From: an uncultured Candidatus Woesearchaeota archaeon
GTDB taxonomy: Archaea; Nanobdellota; Nanobdellia; Woesearchaeales; B29-G15
Direction: 5' to 3'
Assembly (NCBI GenBank): GCA_903915225.1
Contig: CAIWSB010000022.1
Coordinates: forward strand, 1 to 34,759
DNA length: 34,759 nt
Shown here: positions 15,266 through 23,739 of the stretch, piece after piece
Numbering within the stretch: the stretch's first letter is position 1
Layout of the letters: every line of letters starts with the position of its first letter
The notes under the pieces: generated by a model
What the model was told of the DNA's origin: nothing
The model's input: only the letters and a program-made list of their open reading frames with translations
The model's database searches: none
Translations under genes and position numbers: made by a program

Positions 15266-16477
15266 ATGATAAAAACAAAAATAAATTCAACTCCAGTTTC
15301 AGAACAAAAATTGGAAGACAGAAAAGACACTGTCGAACGTATTAAGGCTAAACTGCCTGATGATCATAAGCCTTACACTGACAAGTATTTCCTTAGGACA
15401 AAAGAAATTCTGGTTAAGGACAACTACAACCCATGGGTTCGCTACCAGGTTTTTGTCCGTGGCAAGCCTTTACAGGTTAAAGGGGTTGATGAGGCTATTG
15501 CAATCATTGATAAGTATACCAGGTTGAGGGAGCACGGAGGCCAGATAAGGGCAATTCCAGAGAATTCTCTGATAAACATAGCTGATCCCAAGGAGCCTGT
15601 GATGATTCTAGAGGGGCCAATGCAGGACCTGGTTGAGGTTGAGACACTCTACCTTGGGGCCATCTCCGGGGGTTGCTCCCCACTCCTCGATTTGGGCAAG
15701 TTAGAGGTGTCTGCGAAAGCAATTGTTGCAGCTGCAAATGGGAAACCTATAATGTATTTTGGGGCCAGGCATTTCCATTACACCCTTGATGCCATTATCG
15801 CGAAAATTTGCCATGACGCTGGGTTCTCAGATTGCAGCACTGATATTGGCGCAAAGAACTGGGGAACTTTAGGGAAGGGAACAATACCCCATGCAGCTGT
15901 TCTTGCCTATAACAGCACCCTGACTGTGGCCAAGAAATTTGACAAGTACATCGACCCTGATGTCCCAAGAATGGTTTTAATCGATACTTTCAACAGGGAG
16001 GTTGATGATTCCCTGTTGGTTGCGAGCGCCCTTGGAGACAAACTTTCTGGAGTCAGAATTGATACCTGTGGGGAGAGTGTCAGCCAGTATGCAAATAATG
16101 TTGACCTAAGGGAGCTTGAAGGATTGCCTCTTAAGTATCAAAATTGCAAAGGCGTAAGCATTGCAGCTGTTTGGGCCCTTCGGCGCGCTCTTGATAATGC
16201 TGGCAGGCGCGAACTTAAAATAATGGTTTCCTCTGGGTTTGATGCTGAGAAGATAACTGCATTTGTTGAAGCAGACCAGCGTTTTCAGCAAAAGTATGGC
16301 AACACACTTTTTAACTCAATCGGCTCAGGCAGCCTTGGGGCGGACATAAGAATTGCTACCTCAGATATAGTATCAGTGATTGATGATAAAATCGGCCTAT
16401 GGATGCCTAGATCAAAGATTGGCCGAGGCTACACAGAAAGTGAAAGGCTCGTGCCTTACTATCAGGAGAATAGGTGA
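15266..16477 (+). CDS. pncB: Nicotinate phosphoribosyltransferase
   Basis: It converts nicotinate and PRPP to nicotinate mononucleotide, the entry step of Preiss-Handler NAD salvage. The product is about 403 residues. Family features are the early PVMILEGPMQDLVEVETLYLG segment, the GARHFHYTLDA helix, LGKGTIPHAA, the strand LIDTFNREVDDSL, then GVRIDTCGE and MVSSGFDAEKI of the phosphate-binding barrel. The longest frame opens with TTG at 15254, but ATG 15266 is preferred because it lies 26 bp from the TATA box and an upstream start would lie inside the operator. The stop overlaps the ribosome site of pncA (AGGTGAG), so these genes form an operon. Confidence 0.93.
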   Translation: MIKTKINSTPVSEQKLEDRKDTVERIKAKLPDDHKPYTDKYFLRTKEILVKDNYNPWVRYQVFVRGKPLQVKGVDEAIAIIDKYTRLREHGGQIRAIPENSLINIADPKEPVMILEGPMQDLVEVETLYLGAISGGCSPLLDLGKLEVSAKAIVAAANGKPIMYFGARHFHYTLDAIIAKICHDAGFSDCSTDIGAKNWGTLGKGTIPHAAVLAYNSTLTVAKKFDKYIDPDVPRMVLIDTFNREVDDSLLVASALGDKLSGVRIDTCGESVSQYANNVDLRELEGLPLKYQNCKGVSIAAVWALRRALDNAGRRELKIMVSSGFDAEKITAFVEADQRFQQKYGNTLFNSIGSGSLGADIRIATSDIVSVIDDKIGLWMPRSKIGRGYTESERLVPYYQENR

Positions 16478-16482
16478 GTGGA

Positions 16483-17094
16483 ATGAGGGCATTTTTTGAC
16501 GTGGATACCCAGAATGATTTTATGGGGAAAAACGGTGCCTTATATGTGAACGGGGCCGAGGACATCCACAACTTGCTGAAGGAATTGACAAAATATGCAA
16601 TGAACAATGGGATACCTATCGTGGGGAGCGTTGATGCCCATTCCAGGGATGACCCAGAGCTCAAGGTTTTCGGGCCTCATTGCCTTAAAGACACATATGG
16701 GGGCCTCAAAATACCTGAGACCTACCATGTGAGAACTCTCAGAATTCCAAACAAAAGGATTGATAATCTCGCAAAGCTCGCAGAATGCCTGCGCACCCAG
16801 AAATACAGGGCATTGTATCTTGAGAAGCAGACAACAGATGTCTTCTCAAACCCTAACACAGAAGAACTGCTCAGGAACTTAGGGGCAGATGAGTTCGTGG
16901 TTTACGGGGTTGCAACTGATTTCTGCGTAAGGGATGCTGTCCTGGGGCTGCTAAAGCGCGGGTACAATGTCTCAATTGTGGGTGACGCAACTCGCGCTGT
17001 CAACCTAACGCCGATAGACGGCCAGGCTTCCTTGGAGCTTATGGTGGCTTCAGGGGCGAAACTGTTAAAAGCAAGCGAGGTGTTAACAGGATGA
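16483..17094 (+). CDS. pncA: Nicotinamidase (isochorismatase fold)
   Basis: It deamidates nicotinamide to nicotinate, feeding PncB. In this 203-residue protein the catalytic triad is visible as Asp8 in DVDTQNDF, Lys in YLEKQTTDVF and Cys in VATDFCVRDAV; the metal site is suggested by VDAHSRDDP and the later GPHC. Typical nicotinamidase features such as GSVDAHSRDDPE and the cis-peptide region GVATDF are present. The start is ATG 16483, five bases after the pncB stop, with AGGTGAG as ribosome site; a GTG at 16474 is possible but less likely. The 3' end overlaps the next start in ATGA (17091-17094). Confidence 0.92.
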   Translation: MRAFFDVDTQNDFMGKNGALYVNGAEDIHNLLKELTKYAMNNGIPIVGSVDAHSRDDPELKVFGPHCLKDTYGGLKIPETYHVRTLRIPNKRIDNLAKLAECLRTQKYRALYLEKQTTDVFSNPNTEELLRNLGADEFVVYGVATDFCVRDAVLGLLKRGYNVSIVGDATRAVNLTPIDGQASLELMVASGAKLLKASEVLTG

Positions 17095-18452
17095 TAGAGG
17101 GGTTGGAGGAAATGATAAAGCTGGCAGATATTAATTCCGAGCAGGTTTCTACACAGATTGGAGACTTTATCGTGAACCATCTCCTCAAGTCCGGGCTTCA
17201 GGGTGCTGTTCTCGGGCTTTCAGGCGGGGTTGATTCTGCTGTCGTTGCTGCCATAACAAAGGCTGCCTTTGACAGGCATGGTGGCGGCTTAACACTTAGA
17301 GCTTATTACCTTCCTGCTGCAGCTAGCATATTGGAGGATGAAGAAGATGCCATGGAGACTGCTCGGCAGCTTCAATTACCCTATGAAAAAATCGATATTC
17401 AACCAATCTTGGACCTTCACATTGCAAGAGACCCTAGCTGCAATAACCCCTTGAGACTGGGTAATCTCGCCGCTGCTGAGAGAATGGCAATCCTTTCTGA
17501 CAAGGCCTCCCAGTATAAGGGCCTGGTTTTAGGAACTGGCAACCGCGATGAGTATTTCCTTGGCTATGCCACAAAGAGAGGGGATGGGGCAGCAGATCTT
17601 CAGCCGTTGTTGTCCTGTACCAAGAGAATGGTATATCAGCTAGCGGAGTATCACAACCTTCTACGTAGGATAATCCAAAAAGAGCCCAGTGCAAGGTTAT
17701 TCAAAGGCCAAACTGATGCAGGTGAGCTTGGGTTTACCTATTTTGACTCTGAGCCAATTATCAATGGATTCCTAATGGGGTTTACTGAAGATGAGATTTT
17801 CAGGATAACTGGATTACCAAGGGAAGTGATAAGAAATGTACATGAGCGAAACCTAACAACAGAACACAAACGCAAGCTGGCTCCTTTCCCTGATATTACT
17901 ATTGATTATCATAATGATAAGCTGCCTGTGGCGCAGTGCGATAAGGCTCTTGTCATAGGAAGGTTCCAGATGCTCCACATAGGGCATGTGGACATGTTCT
18001 ACCAGATTGCAGAGCAGAAGAACATCAAGAAGATAATTGTCGGGATTGGAACGCAGGGCAACACTAAGGACCCAGGCTTTAGGTACCTTTTCAATTTCAA
18101 TGAGACTAAGCACCTGGTTGAGCACATCCTCAAGGATATTGGGCTTGAATATGCGATCTATGAAATACCCGACATAAATGACAACCTCAAATACGCCCAG
18201 CATGTAAGTGACCTGATTCCAGAACTGGATGAGAGGACTGCGGTTGTCACAGGTGACCCAAAGACTATAAAGTGCTTTGACTACAAATACCCAATACTGA
18301 GGCCGGAGCTGAGGATTACTGTGCACTCCTCACGAATTAGAGAACTGATACTTGCAGGCAAACCCTACGCGCACCTTGTCCATGATACGGATGCAATGGC
18401 GCGCATCAACTATGAGGGACGCATTAAGGCCTACGCTGCCTCAAAGAAATGA
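17091..18452 (+). CDS. nadE-nadM: Fused NH3-dependent NAD synthetase and NMN/NaMN adenylyltransferase (NadE-NadM)
   Basis: One 453-residue protein with two enzymes. Residues about 1-270 are NadE: PP-loop LSGGVDSAVV (about 43-52), GTGNRDEYFLGYATKRGDGA, and the KGQTDAGELGF region; no glutaminase domain, so ammonia is the nitrogen donor. Residues about 285-453 are archaeal-type NadM: GRFQMLHIGH (290-299, with the GH of the HxGH-type motif), VTGDP, and the C-terminal SSRIREL (413-419). The two activities are consecutive in the deamido route: NaMN to NaAD, then NaAD to NAD, so the fusion could channel NaAD. The start at 17091 overlaps pncA (ATGA) with GAGGTG upstream; ATG 17112 is an alternative. 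The fusion order places the second step first in the chain. Confidence 0.9.
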   Translation: MIEGLEEMIKLADINSEQVSTQIGDFIVNHLLKSGLQGAVLGLSGGVDSAVVAAITKAAFDRHGGGLTLRAYYLPAAASILEDEEDAMETARQLQLPYEKIDIQPILDLHIARDPSCNNPLRLGNLAAAERMAILSDKASQYKGLVLGTGNRDEYFLGYATKRGDGAADLQPLLSCTKRMVYQLAEYHNLLRRIIQKEPSARLFKGQTDAGELGFTYFDSEPIINGFLMGFTEDEIFRITGLPREVIRNVHERNLTTEHKRKLAPFPDITIDYHNDKLPVAQCDKALVIGRFQMLHIGHVDMFYQIAEQKNIKKIIVGIGTQGNTKDPGFRYLFNFNETKHLVEHILKDIGLEYAIYEIPDINDNLKYAQHVSDLIPELDERTAVVTGDPKTIKCFDYKYPILRPELRITVHSSRIRELILAGKPYAHLVHDTDAMARINYEGRIKAYAASKK

Positions 18453-18491
18453 TTAATAAAATAAAAAGAGGTTTGTTTACCGACAAAGTAA

Positions 18492-18507
18492 TTAGTGTAT
18501 ATACTAA
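18492..18507 (+). promoter_or_regulatory. Candidate NrtR operator before the Nudix-NAD kinase genes
   Basis: TTAGTGTATATACTAA is a near-palindrome (TTAGT and ACTAA arms) that shares TAGTGTAT with the pncB operator at 15248-15264. It lies in the 79-bp gap after the nadE-nadM gene and 25 bp before the next start, overlapping a likely A/T promoter element. It suggests that the second half of the cluster has its own regulated promoter. Confidence 0.5.
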
Positions 18508-18531
18508 ATTCATCCACCCAGGTGAAATCAA

Positions 18532-18993
18532 ATGTCAATGTCAGTCGATGTGATACTTGAATTAAAGGATGGGAGGCTCCCATTGATCCGGCGGGGCCAT
18601 GAACCATTCAAGGGCTACTGGGCTTTGCCCGGCGGGCGCGTAAAGCGGGGGGAGCTGCTGGAGCAAGCTGTCGTACGGGAGATTGGCGAGGAGATAGGTC
18701 TCCAGATAATAATCAAAGAATCAAATCATCCAATTCATATTGTTGATGTAAGTGGAATCCCAGGGCAGCTAAGGCAGATATACACCTACAATGCCATTAG
18801 GGATCCAAGGGGGGGCTTCACCACCCTCTACGCACTTCAGTTGGATGCAGACAGCCATCAGATAGCTCAACTGCTGCGCTGGGGCAGTGATGCCAGCGAT
18901 GGTATGTTTTTTGATAGGCAAGAGCTTCCTGAGCTGGCTTTCAGCCACAGGGAGATTATCAATGATTATATTACGGGGGCGAATCCAAAATGA
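18532..18993 (+). CDS. Nudix hydrolase (ADP-ribose pyrophosphatase-like)
   Basis: A 153-residue Nudix enzyme with a complete box: GRVKRGELLEQAVVREIGEE then IGL, matching G-x5-E-x7-RE-U-x-EE-x-G-U. The pattern VILELKDGRLPLIRRGHEPFKGYWALPGG and the later DPRGGFTTLYAL segment resemble ADP-ribose or NAD-related pyrophosphatases. Its place in the NAD operon makes ADP-ribose, NADH or a damaged nucleotide the likely substrate; this is inferred from context. The ribosome site is GGTGA at 18521-18525. A second ATG six bases downstream (18538) is an alternative start. It overlaps nadK in ATGA (18990-18993). Confidence 0.85.
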   Translation: MSMSVDVILELKDGRLPLIRRGHEPFKGYWALPGGRVKRGELLEQAVVREIGEEIGLQIIIKESNHPIHIVDVSGIPGQLRQIYTYNAIRDPRGGFTTLYALQLDADSHQIAQLLRWGSDASDGMFFDRQELPELAFSHREIINDYITGANPK

Positions 18994-19865
18994 ATTACGA
19001 AAGGGCGCTTCTGGTTGAGAAGTACACTGAATATGAATACTATATGCGGGAAGGAACCATAGGCAACCTCGATAAGGAACGTTCCCGCAGCGTTGCACGT
19101 TCACACATGGTTCACAATTGTTCAACAACTGAACTTGAGAATCTGCTCAAAGGGATATTCAAGAAAGTGGATAGGATTAAGCCTGATATGTTGAAACTGT
19201 ATAATCCAGAAAGCTATGATTTGAGCGTGACTGGAGGAGGGGATGCAACATTCATTGCAGTGGCCAGCATGCTGGACAAAGGGGTCATCCTGGGTGTAAA
19301 CACAACCCCTTCGCAGGACGATTCAGGGAGCTATGGGGGATTGTGCTCAATCACAGCCAACCAATTGGACGAAATTGAAAAGTTGAAGACCGATAGCCAG
19401 TTCCAAATACAGGAATGGCTAAGGCTCGGGGCAAACCTTAACGGCCAAAAGCTCCCATATTTATCCTCAAACGAAATTTATATTGGTTCTGCCAAGGGAT
19501 ACAAGGCCTCACACCTTTCTGTGGAAATAGATGGGGTTTTGGTCAATTTCACAGGCTCTGGCCTTGTGGCTGCCACACCTATGGGTTCAACTGCCTGGTT
19601 CTCAAGCATAACTGATGGTCATGTGATTGATCCCAAATCATTTGCCTATGGACTAGCATGCAGGGAGGTATTCCTCAAGAGGGAAAAGCCCGCATGGCAG
19701 AAGCGCACTGTGGAAGGCAGCAGGCACACAATTGTCACAGCCAGAAGGGATAAGCATATAATCGTCTTTGATGGATTAGAAGAGACTGAGAGAATGCTGA
19801 AAAGCAATGACAAAATTGATATTTATGTGTCAGACAAGCCCTTGCACGTGGTTACCTTCGGCTAA
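18990..19865 (+). CDS. nadK: NAD kinase (divergent)
   Basis: It phosphorylates NAD to NADP, completing the pathway encoded here. The 291-residue protein has the nucleotide loop as TGGGDATF (GGDAT where most NAD kinases have GGDGT), a LGVNTTP strand, the conserved NEIYIGSA segment and GSGLVAATPMGSTAW, equivalent to the family DG-x-x-x-x-TPTGSTAY motif. Divergence is clear in the middle (DDSGSYGGLCSI). An N-terminal Arg-Ser helical region (LDKERSRSVARSH) precedes the catalytic part. It is translated with the Nudix gene (4-base overlap). The 3' end overlaps the convergent gene at 19852 by 14 bases. Confidence 0.85.
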   Translation: MNYERALLVEKYTEYEYYMREGTIGNLDKERSRSVARSHMVHNCSTTELENLLKGIFKKVDRIKPDMLKLYNPESYDLSVTGGGDATFIAVASMLDKGVILGVNTTPSQDDSGSYGGLCSITANQLDEIEKLKTDSQFQIQEWLRLGANLNGQKLPYLSSNEIYIGSAKGYKASHLSVEIDGVLVNFTGSGLVAATPMGSTAWFSSITDGHVIDPKSFAYGLACREVFLKREKPAWQKRTVEGSRHTIVTARRDKHIIVFDGLEETERMLKSNDKIDIYVSDKPLHVVTFG

Positions 19866-21141
19866 GTATGGCGGAATCCTCAGCAAATTCGGCAATGGCC
19901 CCCATGACTGAATCTTCGGAATTCTTGTTTTCTATTTCCTGGGCCAGGGTGATGCCTTCAGTTGGAAGGTCAGTAACCCAAGCAATGTAATTGAGGAGCA
20001 CATGGATTTTATGGTTCTCTAAAGAAACCCTGTTTACAGCCAGGAACGCATCCCGAAGCTCCATTTCAATAAGACTTGCCTTCTTTTCCTGGGCCACCTT
20101 TTTTAGATAATCAATCCTCTGCTTGGTAACTGTGTCAATTGGAAGCACTATACCACCAGAACAATTATGGGCATATGCCTTTATCGGGTTCTGCAGGGCC
20201 ATCGTCTTGCCTTCAATGAAGAGTCCAGTTGGGGCAACAACATCCCCAAGCCTCATCCCTTTATCCAGAGCGCCAATCTTCCCAGAAAGGATAAATGACA
20301 GGTCAACATTGCCTTTTGCATCAACAGGCCAATGCCCTGAGCGCGCTTCCATATCAATTACATCGCACAATTTCTCAATAATTGAGCCAGTCTGCCTCCC
20401 ATAGGTATAATTAATCCCAAGCATGTATTTCTCATTTGGCAGCGGAACAAATTGGAAATCAATGTATTCATTTTGGAAAACCATAATGCTGCCACGGGAA
20501 ATTCCCCGACCACCCAAATACTGGTGGATTTTCTTTTGTGAGCCAAATGACACGACAACAGTATTCTCCATCATTCTCCTAATTTCGCCACGCAATTCGG
20601 GTGTGAGATTTGGCATCAGCTCCTTGTTCTCATCACCCATCAATATGCCAACCAACCAGTCATCAAGTTGGTTAAAGCGTTCATTGGTTTTTGCCAGGCT
20701 TCCCTGATAAGGCACGTCAATGAAGCTGATCTTCTTACCCTGGTATTCTTTTAGATTGGGGAGGCATTCCCCGGTCCAGCGTTCGCACATATCAGTGAAT
20801 CTGCGCCACCTGCTGCGGCCTCCAGGCATTGAGATTACCAGATATTTCCCATCACAAAGGTAGATTGACTCCCTTGGGTTTTCTTGGAATTCATGGACAG
20901 GTAAAACTTCTATTTTGCCACCTTTAACTGCATTCTGGAAACCAGCGGGGATATAGTCTGGAATAGCCTCTTTTCCCCGCATGATTCCCTCAGCCTGGCT
21001 TGGAAGGCAGCCAGGGAACATGAGAATTGCCTCTAGAGAAATTACACCCTTGAGTTCAAACCCACTTGGAAGGAGCCTTGTTCGAGCATATATGTCTGTC
21101 TCTTTTGAATCCATTGTGTAGATTTGCTTCTTCCCATCCAT
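19852..21141 (-). CDS. Hypothetical protein with a nucleoside-phosphorylase-like C-terminal region
   Basis: This 429-residue soluble protein has no confident family. The C-terminal half contains LSGKIGALDKGMRLGDVVAP (about 283-302), which resembles the Gly-rich GxxGALxxxxxxGDVVxP loop of nucleoside phosphorylases. It also has SLIEMELRDAF (about residue 370), resembling the acidic EME nucleoside-binding motif, followed by a YIAWVTDLP strand. The N-terminal half (EAILMFPGCLPSQAEG, KYLVISMPGGRSRWRRF) is unassigned. If real, the similarity plus the adjacent NAD cluster would suggest nucleoside or nicotinamide riboside turnover; I hold this weakly. A TATA-like TTTTTAAATTG (about 21163-21173) is 26 bp before the ATG, giving a leaderless start. 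Confidence 0.6.
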   Translation of the reverse strand: MDGKKQIYTMDSKETDIYARTRLLPSGFELKGVISLEAILMFPGCLPSQAEGIMRGKEAIPDYIPAGFQNAVKGGKIEVLPVHEFQENPRESIYLCDGKYLVISMPGGRSRWRRFTDMCERWTGECLPNLKEYQGKKISFIDVPYQGSLAKTNERFNQLDDWLVGILMGDENKELMPNLTPELRGEIRRMMENTVVVSFGSQKKIHQYLGGRGISRGSIMVFQNEYIDFQFVPLPNEKYMLGINYTYGRQTGSIIEKLCDVIDMEARSGHWPVDAKGNVDLSFILSGKIGALDKGMRLGDVVAPTGLFIEGKTMALQNPIKAYAHNCSGGIVLPIDTVTKQRIDYLKKVAQEKKASLIEMELRDAFLAVNRVSLENHKIHVLLNYIAWVTDLPTEGITLAQEIENKNSEDSVMGAIAEFAEDSAILSRR

Positions 21142-21220
21142 ACTTTAGAAAAAACCATTCCAATTTAAAAATCTTTCTTATTTCACCACTAAATGGGTGT
21201 AATTAAAAGGTGACAGATAA

Positions 21221-23644
21221 TCAGAAAAACTTCTTCAGGCTGCTCTGGTCTTTTTTTAGAATATCTTCAGGCTCAACCCCAAGCTCCCTGAAAATGCTCT
21301 CAACCGCAGGCAGTATTTGGTTTTTCACATAATAATCAGTGTCATAATTTGGGGATTCAACAGAATCAGCTGGTTCAGCACGGTTGCCAACGCTTCCCGA
21401 ACCCGTGAGAATAACGTACTCAATAACATCCCCTGGCTTAACCTCCTCTCCACGGTCGCGAAGCTTTTTAGCAACAGCCACATGGGGGCCAATGGATTCA
21501 TATTCTGAGATTGGCTTCTGAATCTGGGTCTTAATCACCATCCTACGCTTCTCAATTGTATTCTGCTTGACTTGTTCAACTAGGTCCCTTATGAACACCT
21601 TTGCGCCTTCCAGGTCATTATTCCTCAGAATTATTTCCAGGACCTTCCTTTGGGCATCCCTGGCCAGCAACGACCAGTTCCGCCTGACAGATTCAAACCC
21701 GCGTATCTTCAGGTTGCCTTGCTCATCACAGAGAGCGTACTTCTTTTTAGCACCTAAACCAGAGATTTTTATGCTGACAAAAATCCCTGCAGGGAAAAAC
21801 CCCTCGAACTGGAGCTCCATGATATCAGGCAGCTCTGCGTTTATTTCATCAACAAGCTGAAGTGCCTGGTTAATATCCTTATCTTTAAGATGGAGGAAAA
21901 CACTATCCGTGTCTCCATAAATAACCTCAAAGCCTGCGCCTTTAGCCTTCTCAATAACCTTGTTAAGGTAATCCCTCCCATACGCAGTAATGCTGAGCGC
22001 GCAATCGAAACAATACCAACGTGAGGCTGAAAATCCAAGGTAGCCATACATCGCATTTGCCAGTGTCTTGAGTGCATGGTTCCTTGCCTTCAGCACCTTA
22101 TCCGGCCCTTTTTTCAGTATTTCACTCAGCCTCATTCTCCTTGTCACAAGCTCCCGCATAACAGTTGGAATAAATCCTTTCTCCGCGGTACAGAACCAAA
22201 GGTCACTCCTGCTTGGGACTTTACCGGCAGAATCCTGGCAGCAGCTGCATTTTAGCGTTTCAGGCGAAATATTGTGAGCTGAAATGATTGTGGGATAAAG
22301 ACTCCTGAAATCGAAAACAGCAATATTGTGGTAAAACCCTGGGTTCGGCTCGAAGACAAAGGCACCCTTGAAAGATGAGTGTCTTCTACTTCTTATTTCA
22401 TCGTGGCTTGGGGCTTGCTCAATTAACACTCCCCTATCATAGGCCTGGGAAATGAGATGACCCTCAACAAGCCTGCTAAACCTTGACCTTGAAACCTGGA
22501 AAGGGGTAAGCATTGTCAGCTTAACAAACTCCACAATGTCTGGCATAATCTTCTCGCAGAGGCGCCAGCAAAGCTCAGCATCTTTAAGGTTATATTCACA
22601 AAACGGAGCCAATTTCTCTCCACCAGTCTCCCAGAGTTTACCGAGTTCACCAATGTCTACATCAAACTTGCCGTCTTTGATGATTTCCCTAGAAACAGAA
22701 TCCAAGTCAAACAAGGTTGTTTCTAAACCTTGCCCCCAGACATAGCGAATGTATTTGAATACATCAATATGGGGCAGCCCTTCAATATAACTCTCCCTTT
22801 TTGAGACCCGAATTGATGAGAAGTTTAACCCTGGCTTTAATTCAACCCCTAGGATATCTGCCCTGGACTTTATGTACGGGAGGTCAAAGGCGTCAGAGAA
22901 GTAGCCGCAGATGAAATCAGGCTCCTCCTGCTCTAGTATCTGGGCAAACCTCTCTATCATAGCCTTCTCAGATTGAACAAACTCAACATAATCGAGATCG
23001 CATGGGAAACTTTTCCACGTGATGACCTTTTTTAGAGTGCTGGAATAAAGCCCAATCATCAGAATTGGGTTTTTTTCTGGGTCATTGCCCTTGGTTGGGG
23101 TTTCAATGTCCAAAGAAAGAACCTTGAATTCCCGGTGCGAGTCCTCACCTGAGGGGATAACCTTTGTGGCCTTGAATACACGCGACCTGCTCTTGGCTGC
23201 CTCAAACTCACCTGTTGCAAGGTGCTTTTGGAGCATAACAATATTATTATCTATAAGATAGCGGTTAATAAAACGGATATCACGCTCCTGAACCGAGGCA
23301 ACCAAATCAAGCTTTTCAACCTCACTGCTGAGCCCAGGGACATCATCTGGAAAGCTTGTTGAGCATCTTATGAAATCAACCTCTTTCAGGGCTTTTCTTT
23401 TCTTGACAATCTGGACTTCCTTTATGGAAACCTCCCTTTCATTGAGGCGTGTCTTAAAGCCCTTGAGGCGGTCAAGAAGGCGCTCGCCAGCACCGGGCTT
23501 TGGCTCAACCAGGAAATAGGGCTCAAAATCCTCAAGCTTTACGCAAACTCTCTCCTTTCCAGAGAGGCCATAGAGGTAAATGACTGCCTTGTCTCCCTCC
23601 AGCTTATAAACCGCATCCAATGGGAAGAACTCTATTTCCACCAT
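21221..23644 (-). CDS. polB: Family B DNA polymerase (archaeal PolB)
   Basis: An 807-residue replicative-type DNA polymerase with proofreading. Exonuclease motifs are SLDIETP (Exo I), CGYFSDAFDLPYI (Exo II) and YNLKDAEL (Exo III). Polymerase motifs are DFRSLYPTII (A), KTLANAMYGYLGF (B) and the catalytic YGDTDSVF (C). The thumb follows, and the C-terminus (ESIFRELGVEPEDILKKDQSSLKKFF) ends in a basic, Phe-rich tail like a PCNA-binding peptide. There is no intein. Length is normal for archaeal PolB. A TATA-like GATATAAATA (about 23669-23678) is about 28 bp before the ATG, consistent with a leaderless message. It is divergent from the NYN-domain gene. Confidence 0.96.
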   Translation of the reverse strand: MVEIEFFPLDAVYKLEGDKAVIYLYGLSGKERVCVKLEDFEPYFLVEPKPGAGERLLDRLKGFKTRLNEREVSIKEVQIVKKRKALKEVDFIRCSTSFPDDVPGLSSEVEKLDLVASVQERDIRFINRYLIDNNIVMLQKHLATGEFEAAKSRSRVFKATKVIPSGEDSHREFKVLSLDIETPTKGNDPEKNPILMIGLYSSTLKKVITWKSFPCDLDYVEFVQSEKAMIERFAQILEQEEPDFICGYFSDAFDLPYIKSRADILGVELKPGLNFSSIRVSKRESYIEGLPHIDVFKYIRYVWGQGLETTLFDLDSVSREIIKDGKFDVDIGELGKLWETGGEKLAPFCEYNLKDAELCWRLCEKIMPDIVEFVKLTMLTPFQVSRSRFSRLVEGHLISQAYDRGVLIEQAPSHDEIRSRRHSSFKGAFVFEPNPGFYHNIAVFDFRSLYPTIISAHNISPETLKCSCCQDSAGKVPSRSDLWFCTAEKGFIPTVMRELVTRRMRLSEILKKGPDKVLKARNHALKTLANAMYGYLGFSASRWYCFDCALSITAYGRDYLNKVIEKAKGAGFEVIYGDTDSVFLHLKDKDINQALQLVDEINAELPDIMELQFEGFFPAGIFVSIKISGLGAKKKYALCDEQGNLKIRGFESVRRNWSLLARDAQRKVLEIILRNNDLEGAKVFIRDLVEQVKQNTIEKRRMVIKTQIQKPISEYESIGPHVAVAKKLRDRGEEVKPGDVIEYVILTGSGSVGNRAEPADSVESPNYDTDYYVKNQILPAVESIFRELGVEPEDILKKDQSSLKKFF

Positions 23645-23739
23645 AAGCTAATTTAAAGTCTGAGGGTATTTATATCTTTTTATACGCAGCTACCAAATCT
23701 TTAAAAAGGGCATTGCTTTCTCTGGCTAAAATGGTTATA

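Noticed and set aside
17853-18326. 157-residue antisense frame inside nadE-nadM
   Set aside because: It lies wholly within a well-supported gene on the other strand, has no family features and no promoter or ribosome site.
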